From Ophiodon elongatus (taxonomy: Eukaryota; Chordata; Actinopteri; Perciformes; Hexagrammidae), in contig JACSYO010002173.1 of the NCBI GenBank assembly GCA_016806645.1, positions 1,319,501 to 1,383,500 on the forward strand: a DNA stretch of 64,000 nucleotides. The letters are read 5' to 3'. Positions within the stretch are counted from its first letter, which is position 1; each line of letters starts with the position of its first letter. This document shows positions 50,545-63,453 of the stretch, in pieces. Below the pieces are notes generated by a model that was not told the origin of the DNA, did not search any database, and saw nothing but the letters and a program-made list of their open reading frames with translations. The translations under genes and the position numbers were made by a program.

Positions 50545-51425
50545 TATTTTTAAAAAGTCATTATATTGTATGTAATACAAATATCATAGAAAGTTAGACA
50601 TGAGAATATCATCATAAATGTATTATTTGGGTCTCTGAGAATTTGTAATTGTCTCCAACAGTCTGAAGTAAGGATTACACACACAACACTGTTTTGATTT
50701 CTCCAAGGTAGTATGATTATAAATGATTCTATATGACATGGGATAATCTGTATAAAGCTGAGTACTACTTAGTTTTTGGTATGACTGTCAATGCAAGCTG
50801 TACCAAGATCTTCTCTGAATTCATATTTGTGTTACAAGTAAGGACAACTGAGGTATTTGTTCTATTATTCACCCAAATGAAGATTGACCTGAAATATAGA
50901 TTTTCTACATCAAATTGGCATTTTCAACAGGATCCTTACAGAGACACACACTGGGTATATGAAGAAAGAATACCTTTTCTTTTCCTTTATCTTACCCTGG
51001 GTGCTGCTGTAAGGGATCATAGAACACGACTTAACCAAGTGCTGTAAAGCAGACTGTAGGCACTGCTTTATTAGACACAGAAAAATTAACCAATGGATGA
51101 GCAGTGAGAACCCACATTTTGCTGTTTAGCGGCTTGTTTAGATCACTAAGTTATTGGAGCTCCGCTTCTGGTCACCGACAAGTAACGCAGGAGGGTAGTC
51201 TGATGGGGCGACTGGGAAAAAGAGAGGTAATGTGTGTCACAATTCAAATTTCAAATGTTTTTCAGTCAAAAACTTGCATTGAATATATGGTTTTGTTGTG
51301 TTGTTTTTTGTGTTGATGCAGCTTTTAATTCAAGCATTTTCAGGAACATGGGAGAGTGCCTCAAATGCATCTGATTCATGTTTTGATATGAAAAAGGCCT
51401 CTTTCAGGATTTCAAAGCAGAAAGT
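50545..51425. other. Noncoding tract
   Basis: AT-rich. The frames at 50733-51047 and 51298-51543 are open by chance and without domains. Confidence 0.6.
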
Positions 51426-51468
51426 AATTGAAGGTCCAAAAACACCAAAAAAGGCCCAAATATTTTGG

Positions 51469-51481
51469 TGGTCAAAGGTCA
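51469..51481 (+). promoter_or_regulatory. DR1-type nuclear receptor motif inside a repeat
   Basis: TGGTCA-A-AGGTCA, immediately followed by the palindrome AGGTTActgTAACCT at 51482-51496. Confidence 0.4.
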
Positions 51482-51619
51482 AGGTTACTGTAACCTCATG
51501 TCCAACCCGTTCTTGTGTACACGATATCTCAAGAACACCTTGAGAGAATTTCTTTATACTTGGTACAAAAAACGTCCACTTCGACTAAATGATAAACTGA
51601 TTAGAATTTGGTAGCAAAA

Positions 51620-51634
51620 AGGTCACTGTGACCT
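51620..51634. promoter_or_regulatory. Perfect palindromic estrogen response element inside a repeat
   Basis: AGGTCActgTGACCT is an exact match to the consensus IR3 element bound by steroid receptors of the estrogen class and also by ERRs. It lies in a mobile repeat, so many copies probably exist in the genome. Function is unproven. Confidence 0.5.
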
Positions 51635-51789
51635 CACAAAACACGTTTTGGGCCAAGATTTAGGATTTGATTTGTTATGACAATTTCGCACAAATGTCTA
51701 ATAAGATAAAATTGATTTAAAAATGTATGACATTTCAGACAGACATGGATATAAACTGCTACATGACAGTCGGGGCAGATGACAGCAAG

Positions 51790-52655
51790 GCTATAATTCT
51801 AGTTTACATTTGTTTTGTTTTGTGTTTGTTTGGAGAGGTTCATACTAAATGCTACTAACCACAAGAATCTCCTCAAAGGTGGAAGGGAAGCCAGAGTGGA
51901 TCTTGCCACTAGGTGCGGGATAGAATCACACGGGGAAACAAGGGCTCGGACGCTGCCAAAAAACACTTTTTGGCGGAGGAATGTCCTCATGCAGCCATGC
52001 TCCTCCTCCTTGCCATAGGGCGGCGGTGCCCCCATCCTCCAGGGTGACAACATTAAAGGATCAGAGTACACATGCTCACATATTCACAACACCAACACCT
52101 ATAATATTTTTGTACACACTAATCAGAGAGTAGTGGCACCTCTGAATGACAAACCAAATTTCATAGTAAAAGATAAATTCATTACCGGACTTCAGGAGTG
52201 TCAAGGAGCATAAGAAGAGAAACATTTATGACACTGCTAAACTGACTGAACTAATTATGATGGACTATGATGATGGACTAACAGAAACTGACAACTTCAA
52301 CCCACTCAACAACACTGACTACAGTTCCATTCACCTTATTGGATTGGGACATGTTTGACTTGGATGATTTTCAACGAGACTAACCAAAGTTGATATTTTT
52401 CAGGTCATCACTTACCTCCTTTCCAAGATTCACAAGGGCAAGAAGTTGAATTTATAGCGTCACAGGTAATCTATATTTTTAACCTTTAAGTGATTTCTGC
52501 TCTACATAAGGTACTGAGTTATGGCACATAATACAGAGGTTATTTTTACATTCAGGATAAAAACTGATAGTATTGCATGTGAAAAAAAGTGATAACAAAA
52601 GTTTTATCACTTATCAGTTTTATATAAAAAACAAAACTCCTAAAAAAGTAATAAT
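51790..52655. other. Probably repeat-derived noncoding tract
   Basis: Mixed sequence with no exon. The portion 52030-52400 has the look of an old dispersed repeat, but I cannot name it. Confidence 0.45.
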
Positions 52656-52659
52656 GGAG

Positions 52660-53545
52660 TAGATCTGGAAAATTCATTAAAAAGTCATAGTATACTATGT
52701 TGAAAAAAATCATAGTATAGTATGTCTAAAACAGTCATAAAAATACATCATATGGTTTGTGGAAAACGTTATAAAAAAATCATAATTTATCATGTCAAAG
52801 ACAAAAATGTCATAGCATAGCATGTGGACAAAAGTCATAAAAATATCATATGTTGAAAAAAGTTATCAAAAAGTCATAGTATAGTATGTTGAAAAGAATT
52901 ATTAAAAAGTCATAGTATAGTATGCCATGATAATGTTATCAAAATGTCATAGTATATTGTGTCATAAAAATTTGATGCCATACATATGCCATAAAAAATG
53001 TCATATTATAGTAGGTCATTATTTTATTTATAAATTATAATATCATAGTATAGTATGTTGATAATAGTATAGCATGCCATAAAAAGTCCAACAATAGTGT
53101 ACTAAAAATGTCATAAACACAGTTTGTCATCGTATACTGTGCAATGAAAATATCTTGAAAATGTTTATAGGTGGTCATAAAATGTCATCCTATAAAATGC
53201 CATAAAAATCATACTATTGTTTTGCATAAAAATGTAATAAAAAGTAAGAGGACAGTATGCCATAAAAAAATTAATTTTATATTATTTCACAAAAAAGATA
53301 GCATTTTATGGTCCCATGCAATAAGTCATAGTATAGTATGACATAAAATGTACAATGTGTAAAAAATGTCATGGCAGAATACGCCATAAAAAGTCACGGT
53401 ATAGTATGTAATAGAAATGTCATAAAACTTGTCATAGTATAGTATGTCATCAAAATGTCAAAGAAATAGTTTGTCACAAAAAAGTATGCCATAAAAATGT
53501 AATTTAAAGCCATAGTATAGAACGCCATAAAAGATTGCACAATTT
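52660..53545. repeat. Degenerate tandem repeat (minisatellite-like) of CATAGTATAGTATG units
   Basis: Nearly 0.9 kb built from variants of TCATAGTATAGTATG followed by (T/C)(T/C)(G/A)-AAAA and AGTCATAAAAA. Spacing is irregular, roughly 35-40 bases in the first half and less regular later. The core GTATAGTAT is nearly palindromic. Low GC; there is no coding frame. Confidence 0.9.
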
Positions 53546-53720
53546 CAAGTTCTTTATTGCCATCTTCACAATATCCAGAAGTAGTGATTGGCAATAAAAA
53601 TATTAGATCTTAGGCTCCCTACATCAATGCTAATTGAATTAATATAAAAAGAAGATGAAATAGTGCAAAGTTAAAATATAGGGATAAAATATTTCAAATG
53701 AAAAATAAAATAAACTAAAG
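53546..53720 (+). mobile_element. Possible LINE 3' UTR fragment
   Basis: TTTCAAGTTCTTTATTGCCA, GGCAATAAAAATATTAGATC and TTAGGCTCCCTACA resemble the 3' end of fish LINE-derived repeats. A weaker similar start (GTTCAAGTTTGGCTTTATTA) occurs at 60669. Confidence 0.4.
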
Positions 53721-53749
53721 ACCAACCGGACCAAATTGGCCCCTTCCTC

Positions 53750-54100
53750 ACGTCAGGTGCCCTTTGCTCGGACTACACCCATCTTCAAATCCGTTCATCT
53801 AAACTACACACCTGTGAAGTTTCCTGACTACATCATCACTGCTGTGACGCTGTCGGGATGACACAATCTGACAGACAAAGAGACAGACAGACAAAAATAA
53901 TCAACACGTGGTAAAGTACTCAAAACCACTCCTGTGGTAATTCCCGCTACAGTAGGTGTCTCGGACCACACGTTGCCACGATGACACCCAGACTCACGAG
54001 GTGAAAACAATACCAGCGTCGCCGACGCGCTTGGTAAAAACTCTTCCAGGCATCCGATGTACGGTGACAATACCAACCGGCATGTACAGCAATCACCACA
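53750..54100 (+). mobile_element. Teleost dispersed repeat fragment
   Basis: Segments CGTTCATCTAAACTACACAC, CTGTGAAGTTTCCTGACTAC, ATCATCACTGCTGTGACGCT and the following GACAGACAGACAAAAA are part of a common fish repeat, likely the same family as the 51.4-51.8 kb element. Confidence 0.5.
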
Positions 54101-54109
54101 TCTCTCCCA

Positions 54110-57100
54110 GTGTTTCCTGTCTCTCTACCAAATAAAAGAAGAATATGCACATATAAGTGAGTAAATATGTATACCTTATACCTCAAGCCACATCTTCACA
54201 TTCACATTCCACACAATCATGTTCACTCATTTATTGCACATATAGTTCAGTACTTGAAAAAAAAATAGATACTGCAGTTTTTTTTATGAATACATCAGAC
54301 ATGGAATAACGATCATAACATCACAGATTACATGAAGGCATGACATTACATCATCTTTATTTTTAAATCCCAATCATATCATTTTTAATACACAAAGGAC
54401 ATAAGTAGAAATACAACTTCTTAAAACAGCGTCTAATCCATAATAATGTTCGTACACAGTTTATTCAAAAGCAGAGTATCCACTTCATACTGACACTTAT
54501 TTTGACATAACACCGTCATAGAAAACCTACTGCATAAACACTGCACTGCAGGTTTGATTGAATGTTGCCATTGTAATGTCTCTCTCACATCTACTGACAC
54601 GGTGCAGGAATTCTAAGGGAGGAGTAATCCTCTTTAGATCATTTGCAAAGCAATTACGCATGCCTCCACTGCTATTAAATATAAAGATAACAGCCTATGA
54701 GATAAGATGCTATTTGTACTACGTATCAAATATGGATAGCTGCCTAAGAGCCCTGATATCAGGGAGATATTTTTAAATCCTTGTAAATGAAATTAAAAAA
54801 ATACGACAGTAAAAAATTATATAGACATATCTACTGTACTATCTATCATGAAATTGATTTAATGAATTTAATGTCCTCAAACCTAAATCCTCAATTAATG
54901 GACCTATAATTATGCATCACATCATAAATAATACACATTTTATACAGCGCAATCACTTACAATACATGGATTCGTGGATAATATCAGGTCTGACATTCCA
55001 CTGAACAAGGCAAATACATAAATACTTTTAGCTGCCAAAAAAACACGAGATAATGTTACATAAATTGATCATTGTTAATGCAGGTTGGATTTCATTGTGA
55101 GAAGGGTGCCCAGATCAAACCGTACCACTTTTGAAACCCAAAGTGAGTTGAACTACGGTGACTCGTAACATGCATTTGTCAGCAGGAACCAGAGAGCCTC
55201 TTTTGCATGTGTTTTTTTTTTTTATCATCACTACACACTACACAGCAAGAACAAACGCCACTGACAAGAAAGGAGCCACAAAAAAAGCAAATTCCCCCAC
55301 TGACCTGTGACCCAGGGGACCAAGGGGCCGCCCTGCATGCATACAGAGGAAGTTCAAACAGAGTTTATGACTGCATTATCTCTCCTCTTCCTCATCACCT
55401 CTCCACCCATCAGTGGACACTAGAAGCCACTACGCTGAAGCAGACAGACCCGGCATCACTCATTCACTCGCCTCCTAGGTGCCTTTGTCAGGTGATTGCT
55501 GGCGGAAAAAGGAAAACAGATCAATACATCTCCCATGGGCCTGACAGGTAATCTTTACCTGGGATGAAATATGAGCGGTACCAGCCTGCTGGATTCCTTA
55601 ACTGTAACAGGGCAATTGACTGGCTGCACGGAAGCCATTCCCCCACTTCCTGGCCATTGGAAATACATTTTGGGGGCATACAGTCTGGCTGAGACGTCAT
55701 TATGGTGACTGCTAATTACCAGAGAGGCCGGAGAGGTGTTTCCCCTCCTGCTACTAATGGAACTGTATCTGAACTGATGCGTTTTCCTTACCTGTCAATG
55801 TCTTGGCACCAAAACACACACTGACGGATAGGGCAACAGCAAGAAGCTCTCCTTAAAACACTACACAGTCAATACTTGTCAACGTGTCCAGGGGCATATG
55901 TCTTGAAGAAGCCTCCAATATATTTATCAAAAGCTTATTTTTCTAAATTATGAATTTATTCAGTCTGGACCATGTTTTTTCCTTGTGTGGGAAGAGCTCA
56001 TAGTGCTGCTGGACTCCTTGGTCAAGCTGCAGCAGCGGCCCCAGTAGTGCTGGCCATGGGTGTGTGTGTGTGTGTGTTGGGGGGTGCTGCCTCATTTTGA
56101 CTGATTCCTGTGGCAGGATGTCGTGTGTGAGGCATCCATTTAGATGAGTGTGCACACACAGCATTTATAAATGTCATCCCTGGCCAACATGATCACATAA
56201 AGCCTTCTCAGATGGATTATTGCAGACGTATAACTCACGTTAATTGGCAAATCTCATTCTACTAAATGCGATTCTTCTCTTCAATAGGGCTTTAAAGTTT
56301 CTGAAAAAGACTTGCAGCATGTAGCTGGTGCTAATGCAGTTAATTTCACTGTTTTGTAATTATTATAAAAAAGTGCAAGCCTATGCCTTTTGGTGCAGGG
56401 AAGATTTCAGATAAGGTTTTTAAAAATATGTTAAAAGCGTCACTGAAAAATACGTTTTCAAGAGACTCTCCAGCAGAGATTATGTATGAGTATGCCTTTG
56501 TACTTTAAAAGACAGTTATCACCCATGTGGTTTAGGTCAAGCAGAATGTACTTCACTTGATTCCTATAAAAAAAATGCATTTTTCTGAAAATACTGCTTG
56601 TTTACCAGCTTGGTGAGAAGTGTTGTGTTTGATCTCACTGTATGCTGCCATTGATCTTTTAATGCATCTGATGCCAAGGGAGGCGGGGAAATGTATACCC
56701 CAAGGGTAGGTGAAAATACATTGTATGACTCTCCTGTCCTGTCTCCAACAGCTCCTCCGCCCCCTTTCTGCTGACTCTCTGCACAGCCCCAAAACAACTA
56801 ATCCACCACTGCTAAAAAACAGGCTGTTCAAACAGATTTGCAGCTGGCCTTGAACTTAAATACATTTGGGGAAATTTAAATATGGAAGGTAGGCTGAAGG
56901 GAACAGAGGCAGCCCTCCAAGGACCGCGACTACACTCCCTCTGTGTTGTGCTAATGAGCACCTTTGTACAAACTGTAGCTTTTCAAATCCATGCTAATAG
57001 GAGGCCTGTACTTTGTGTGGCTCTCTACCGGTGGTCGCCTGTCTGAACCCTGCAGCAGCATGTGGTAGCTAAACATTCTGATGCTCTCCTGTCTAAGCGC

Positions 57101-58830
57101 TCTCGTGCTGCCTGCACAGCGATAGTTGGCTGCCGTGAAGTAAAGCTATCCAGCCTCACGATCCTCCATGTATTCCCGCTGACAAACACTGCGCTACTAG
57201 AGTGGACATAATTGTTGGATTGTGTGGTAGCAGGTGGCCTGAAGACAGTGTGTGGAAACAGGAGGAGCCGTACAGCCTTGAGTCAAACAAGGAGCCTCTT
57301 GACGCTGCTTTGAGGAGATGGCAGAGGGCTTAACAAGGCTTGATTGCATTAACATTTGTCATGCTTATTATACTACTGGAAAGACTGGATCTAGCAGTAA
57401 CATGCTGATTTGAGGAGTAATGATGTGCTTTGTGGTTTTCTTTTCTTTTTTTCATAAAGTTTGTTCAACAAGAGGCGTTTTGGCCATTTAAATTCTCTGG
57501 AACAATAGCTTTTCCTTTGTCACAGGTGGGCTTGTCCGGCCCTATTCAGGTTCCTCATGGTCCCTCTGGAGAAAAGATAAACTCTGTGAACCTGGTGCAC
57601 TTGGTCCCACAGCCTCTAGGGTTGAGGTGTTACTGGCTCCCTGTGCCTCTTCTCTCCGGTGATCCTTATGAAATGGGTTGCTAGCTGTAGAGAAATAGAT
57701 ATATTCTGGACATGTAACACAGCATTGAGAACAAACAGTGAAAGATACTCACATAAATCACATTTTCCTTGACTGTTTCAATGGACAGCCTCTCAAATAA
57801 AAATTAAATTTAGTCCTCCACTCATGGATCGCTCGCTCGCGTTTTAGGTATATTAAAATACAACTTTGAAGCAATCCTCTTCAAATAGGTTAAATATTAA
57901 TGAGGTTTTGGTCAAGTGAGCCAAATCCAATTTGGCCCCATATGACTTGTGGACATGGTTATTAAAAGGCCAATCTGTGCTGCTTCTATGGCTTAACTTC
58001 CCCCCCTTCAGTTATGCAGTGTAAGAAGCTGTATGTTTTTAACTTCATTCATCACACGTTCTCATCTCACTGACTAGCTTTCTTTTTAAAGATCCTCTTT
58101 CTCTTGATCTCGCTCACCTTTAAAGCGTTTTATCTCTGGGAGTGAAGGGAAATATCCCAAAGAGAAAAGAGGCCATTTTTTGCAGAAAACAGAGGAACTC
58201 TAAAACAATTGCTCTCCCTAACATGCTTGATAAATAAATCTTTCCTGATCGCCCCAAAAAAAGTTGGCGGTCACACAAGACATTTGCGAGGCAGTCCCAG
58301 AGCAGAGGACAAGGGAACTAGAAGTGACATTGTGGCTCTGGGCTGTCTCAAAGGATTAGGCATTACAGCATTCACTGGCATGTGCTTTTGCTCCTTCCCA
58401 TTATATCTGCTTGTGCCTCTTTCCAGATGACTTCTTCCCCAAACTGATCCGGCGGGCAAGATAATTGATTAATATTTCTTGAGGGAACGATGACTAACCG
58501 TTGCTGAGTTTCAACCCAAACACTCAGGTTAAACATAGTCAAAGGCTTGGATCAAAATTTCAGGGGTTTTCATATTTGACAGATACACAGAAATTGCTGG
58601 GAACATTTAGTTTGTGAATGTGTTAACATGCACAGGGCATATCAAATACAAGCCTCTATCCGAGGTCAAGGTCACAGTCAGGATAAGCTATTTATACACA
58701 TTTTAACATCGTGATCAAGAGAGAAGATATTTAAAAAACTAAACATTTAACATCACAAATTCGAGGCTGTACTAATTTAAGGGAAGTGGCAAGCGCTGTA
58801 CCAGTATTCAAGTGTCTCTGTGTTTAGCTA
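54110..58830. other. Noncoding tract
   Basis: AT-rich at 54.2-55.1 kb. Unique mixed sequence at 55.2-58.5 kb includes a TG run at 56060-56077 and enhancer-like stretches around 56.9-57.4 kb. The 114-codon frame at 55207-55551 has no domains. A perfect ERRE lies at 58666-58674. Confidence 0.6.
58663..58674 (+). promoter_or_regulatory. Perfect ERR response element (ERRE) / DR0
   Basis: TCAAGGTCA (58666-58674) is the exact extended half-site preferred by estrogen-related receptors and NR5A/ROR-class monomers. It is preceded by another AGGTCA, giving AGGTCAAGGTCA (a DR0). On the same scaffold as an ERR gene it suggests possible autoregulation, but it may derive from the repeat family seen at 51.4 kb. 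Confidence 0.45.
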
Positions 58831-58839
58831 ATTGTACGT

Positions 58840-59430
58840 TGGAATTACTCAAATCCTTTACTTAGCTAAAAGTACCAATACAACAATTTAACATTACAAG
58901 TAAATCGAGTCAATGCAATCCAAATTCTACTTCACTAAAAGTATAGAAGTATTATAAACTAAATGTATTATTAGTTTTGTATTATTAGATTGTTAATAGT
59001 GATCAAAGCATAACTAGCTTTTACCAACCCCCCTACCCCCCCCCAAAAAAGGGTAAATGATAAATCTAAGGGGTTGTGAGATGATTTGTGGGATATTGGA
59101 AAACAATGTTTTTTCAGATTTTTCTCCAGTTTTTGGGAAATATTAGATAATCTTGGGCCTCAGAGGGGAAACGTCCTTTAGGTGAAACTTAAAACATAGT
59201 CAGATATGGCACTGCTTATATATAAGGAGTCACAGGTCAAAAAGTGTGGGAGCACTAGTTTAACATTTAACAATGCATTGTATTTATAAGATTTGCATGT
59301 GTTTAATGTAGAGTAATAGAGGTATAAAGTAGCAAAAAATGGAAATACTTAAGTAATGTACAAGTACTTCAAAATTGTACTAAAGTACAGTACTTGGGTA
59401 GATGTACTTAGTTACTTTCCACCACTGGTT
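58840..59430 (+). mobile_element. TTACTTAAGTAAAA-family DNA element, interrupted by another insertion
   Basis: The left part (ATTACTCAAATCCTTTACTT, CTAAAAGTA) and right part (AAAGTAGCAAAAAATGGAAA, GTACAAGTACTTCAAAATTG, GTACTTAGTTACTTTCCACC) are the two ends of the family also present at 44.7 kb. About 0.24 kb of different sequence separates them. Confidence 0.7.
59030..59270 (+). mobile_element. Nested teleost repeat
   Basis: GGGGTTGTGAGATGATTTGT, TTGGGCCTCAGAGGGGAAAC and ATATAAGGAGTCACAGGTCA are characteristic of a separate short fish repeat. It is inserted within the flanking DNA element, so it is younger than its host. Confidence 0.6.
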
Positions 59431-59439
59431 ATATGTAGG

Positions 59440-62400
59440 TTGTAGGTAAATAACATAAAGCATTCACTTACAACAACTCATTACTCAATATATTTGTCAA
59501 TGAATGTGTACAATACAAGATATTTTGAAAATGCTAAATGTGAATAATCAACAGCTTAAATAAAAGATACTTTAATTTATCCAGAATAGCTACACTTACA
59601 CTCAACTGGTTTTACATCAAGGTCGATAAAAACATTACAACGCAATGGTTTTCTGTCAATGGGAGAATTACAGTACATGCATTTATTGTGGGTGATAATG
59701 GGAGGTTGAATGGAACCATCTTACCATCTTAATAAGCTCTCATGTGATGCTCTCTAAAAACAATCATTACAGACCTTCCTGGAGCACTCCCCTTCCCCGT
59801 GTTTATTAATCAGCTAATTACACATTGACAGTAATGGACCTGCTGATTCCCACACTTAAATGAACAGGGCTGAATAGCTCTTTAATGATTAGCCTTTGTG
59901 TTTCTCTCTCCTGCTCACTCTCATTCTCTCTCACACACACACACACACACACCATTCTTTTCAAAATAGAAAAAATAGGACATTCAAATCAGACCTCCCG
60001 GTGAAAAGGTTCGCTCACAAGTGGCGAGTAGCGAAGCCTCTTAAAGACTGAGCTGCTAAAAACAAATGTGTCTCAACAAACACAAAAACAATTAGAGTGG
60101 TTACAAAGGCAGCGGGTTCATGGTTACACTATGTCAACTTGTGTGGGTTTGAGTGTTAAGCTCAGCCTCCAGCAACAGCAAAAAACACCGTGAAAGTTTG
60201 GTGAAGCAGCTCAGGCAGGTGCAGGTGGAGATGAAGGGTTTTTTTGAAGGACGCGAGCAGGGTGCGGAGTGGAGCCGGAGAGGGCGAAATAGTGCGGTGG
60301 GCTGCATTTCTGTCAGCAGAAGTGATGGCTGAGTGGTAGCGTTATTTGTCTTGTGCTGCCATACGGCCCTCGCACCAGCCTGGGCATTAATGAGAGGGGG
60401 CCGGACCGCCGGGCAGGAACACGACGGGCCTCAGACGCAGGTGATCTGTCACGCAGCCGTCTTGCTCGGGCAAGGAGACACGTGAAGACAGAGGGGAGAG
60501 GAGAGGCGGCAGGGCTGACCGAGGGGCTGGCCTCCACATGGGAACCCACATGTGGCACTTTTCAACATACAGAGGCAGCGCACTAACAGTCTGACGAGGT
60601 TAATCAAACTAACTTCACACCCGGCCTATTTACTCCAGACTCTTCCTGAAACTAAGCACACTGCATAAGTTCAAGTTTGGCTTTATTACCATCATCCCTT
60701 TATAGAGATAAAGATGAAGGGCATTATACAGTAGAAGACAGCAGGGGAGGAGTAAAATTGCAATAATTAATTAGTCTGTGTGTGAGACCAGCCAAGGCTA
60801 TTAAAATGCTTCAGGATCTTTACATATACTGATTCATCTTTGCCTTACGAATAATTCTCCCAAAACTGTGGAGTATGTAGAATGTATTAATTTCTATTCT
60901 CGATCATTGGGCGCCATGGAGATTTTTCTGTTATTCCGTCATTGCAGAATACAAATCAATATTTGTAGAAATTGAGAAAGACAAACCCCAAATGAAATGG
61001 AGCTTAAGTGACAATTTCAAATCTGTATTTTTAATAATAACCATATTACATATGGTTATGGTATATATAACAAAAAAACTGGCATGTGTTGTTCTATATC
61101 TAGTAAGGACTTGTTGGATTGAGTTGGATTGTTGGATTGATGGTGGTGAGAAAAGTAGAAAATGGCCAATTTACGGCTGACAATTGGAGTGGTCATCTAA
61201 TCCAAACAGATACCTGGCTTGATAAGTTGTTGTGGGTTTTTTTCACAACCAGCTTCAGCACTTCCACGGCAGTGCTAAAAGGGTAAGGAAAGAAGACAAA
61301 GCAACAGCTGGGTACCGCCTCAGTAATTCCCCATGGAGACCTGGAAGACACCTCCAGCCGCAGACCATTTTCACTCCTGATTACAGAGTTTCAAATCAAC
61401 CACTAACACATACAACAATCCACTTCCTCTGGCTAACTCAAACAAAGACTCGGCTGTCGTGTTCACTAAGAGCAACATGCTGTTCTTTTTCCTAAATGCA
61501 GTAAACAATCTTTCCATGCAAACAAGATGTTTACCAGAAAACAACTCCCCTCAACAAATCACTGAATCTGATTTTGTCTCTGAACACATTTATGTCAGAA
61601 TGGCAACAAACCAAAATTTGTACACAGAGAGTGTGAAAGCTTGTCAGAATAAATGTACATCTCCTGGCGGTGGTGAGATTACTGAGGAGAGACATGGTGC
61701 AGCAGGCTGCCAAAGTAAAGATTTATACAGAGCGGTTGCAGCTGCAGAAACTGACATTGGACGACATGGGATGCATGATAAATCATGGTGGACAGGGGGC
61801 ACTAGACTCAAGATGCAGGAAAACACTCAGAGTTGGGCTGAGGGGGTCTGTGCCAATCAAAGACTCTCTTTCTATGCAATTTAGGAAACAGGTCATCTTT
61901 TAGTTACTTTATCCAAAACACACACGATAAAATATCTAAGAGTACTTTAAAGTATCTATTTAAGAAAAACACATTCGAAAATATGGTAATTGTTTGAATA
62001 ATACAATGCAACAGTGATAACTGCTGTTTTGCACGAATTACACTAATAACGTGAATCAGTTTTTGTCTTTTGTTTAAGATTACAACTCATGTATTTCCCC
62101 CTCCTACAACAGACTGTGGGTCTGTTAACTGTCGAGAAACTGAGGGATGCCCCTCGTTCCGCATGTTGAATATGAGGGGTCCTCGAGGGCCAGGGGTGAA
62201 TCCTTTTTTACTTTTATGGGAAGTGGCTCAGCGCTGGGGAGGTGAAGGACAGAATTGCCCGCCATTCCATCACTCAGTGCAATAAATGGATGCAATCTGT
62301 ATCCAAGTAAAGCATTGGCTGTTTTTAAATTCCACCTCTTTTATCCAAATGAATGATGGATCCTGGTACAGTGCGCTGTGCGACAATATTAATATACATC

Positions 62401-62775
62401 AGAGGCCTGCACCCCTCACTAAATCAGGGAACCACCAGCATTTGTTATTTAAATGACAAACGGCAGCTGCAGGAGTCGAGCACGGAGAGGGGACGCAGAA
62501 GAAAAGGTGGACAAACCAATTCAGATTTCAATCCGGCAAAGACACAAGGCCCCGAGCCATGACTCTAATGAAAAAAGGCAGCTCCACTGGTCCAAAAAGA
62601 CACAAAGCCTGCTGCTCAGTGCCAACTCCAATAGGATGAACTCCACATCACACTTCTCTTCTTCTTTTGCTCTAAACAGGAAGCTCCAAACGTAACACAG
62701 CTACCAAGTCTACCCTTTCCTCTGCTGTTAACCCACCAAATATTTTGCATTCTGTAATTTGTGTGAAATTACAGA
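59440..62775. other. Noncoding tract
   Basis: A CA run lies at 59932-59952. A GC-richer block at 60.2-60.6 kb has CpGs, and unique sequence at 61.2-61.9 kb has overlapping plus-strand frames (61459-61884 and 61670-61903) without domains. No exon is supported. Confidence 0.6.
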
Positions 62776-62779
62776 AATG

Positions 62780-62930
62780 TATTAACAAGACTAAGAGTCT
62801 ACAGCCATAACTATGTTCTGGGAGTCCGCATTTAAACAGAATTGTGCTTTGAGCTAAATGCTAACATCGCCATACTAACGTGCTCAATGATGGTTTACCC
62901 AGGTTTACCATGTTCACCATTGTTGGGACT
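62780..62930 (-). mobile_element. Fragment of a widespread teleost repeat
   Basis: AGAGTCTACAGCCATAACTA, GCTTTGAGCTAAATGCTAAC, ACTAACGTGCTCA and CATGTTCACCATTG are the diagnostic 'GCTAACAT' section of the abundant fish repeat also seen at 44.4 and 50.2 kb. Confidence 0.7.
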
Positions 62931-63453
62931 TCACCATGTGGTTGAAACAAAGAAAGAGGCCTGCATGTCATTTTGAGAGCCTAGATTGTGAAATCGCATC
63001 AACTCCCCAACAAGTGTCAAAATCTTCCCTGAGTGTGAGATTTGGTTCAAACCACAACACTGGTGCCTCATTGGACGAGAGCCACGGGAACCCCAGGAAA
63101 TCCCTGTGACAGCCATGACATCACCAAGGCTATATAGACCTGCGCATACCTTCACCCTGCACCGTCCATGCGTCTCACGCTGCTCAAAGGGGATGAAACA
63201 ACATTGGTGCCTTGAAGAAAACCTCTGGTTAATAGTCCTAAAACTGTACTATTAATGTGTTATTGTGTGTTTTACGGACCGTTCAGTGCTGTGTAACATA
63301 ACTGTTGTGTTTGTTGCTGCTGTAATAGTGTTGTGTTTAGATCAGCCACCATGAGTAAAGTTGGTAAACTGTACTTTGATAGTTAGAGCCACGTGCCGTG
63401 TAAGCACAGCCTCCATTGCGTGTCTAATTACCCCATTAAATAAATCAACGCCG

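Larger units (their letters stand above)
51440..51780 (+). mobile_element. Teleost repeat carrying nuclear-receptor-like palindromes
   Basis: Shows GTCAAAGGTCAAGGTTACTG, ATATCTCAAGAACACCTTGA, AAAGGTCACTGTGACCTCAC, ACATGGATATAAACTGCTAC. This is the familiar order of another dispersed fish repeat with tandem-like sub-units, each bearing AGGTCA-type inverted repeats. Confidence 0.65.

Noticed and set aside
61459..61903. Overlapping plus-strand frames of 141 and 77 codons
   Set aside because: The part KIYTERLQLQKLTLDDMG looked protein-like, but the frame lacks splice signals and known relatives. Left as unassigned.
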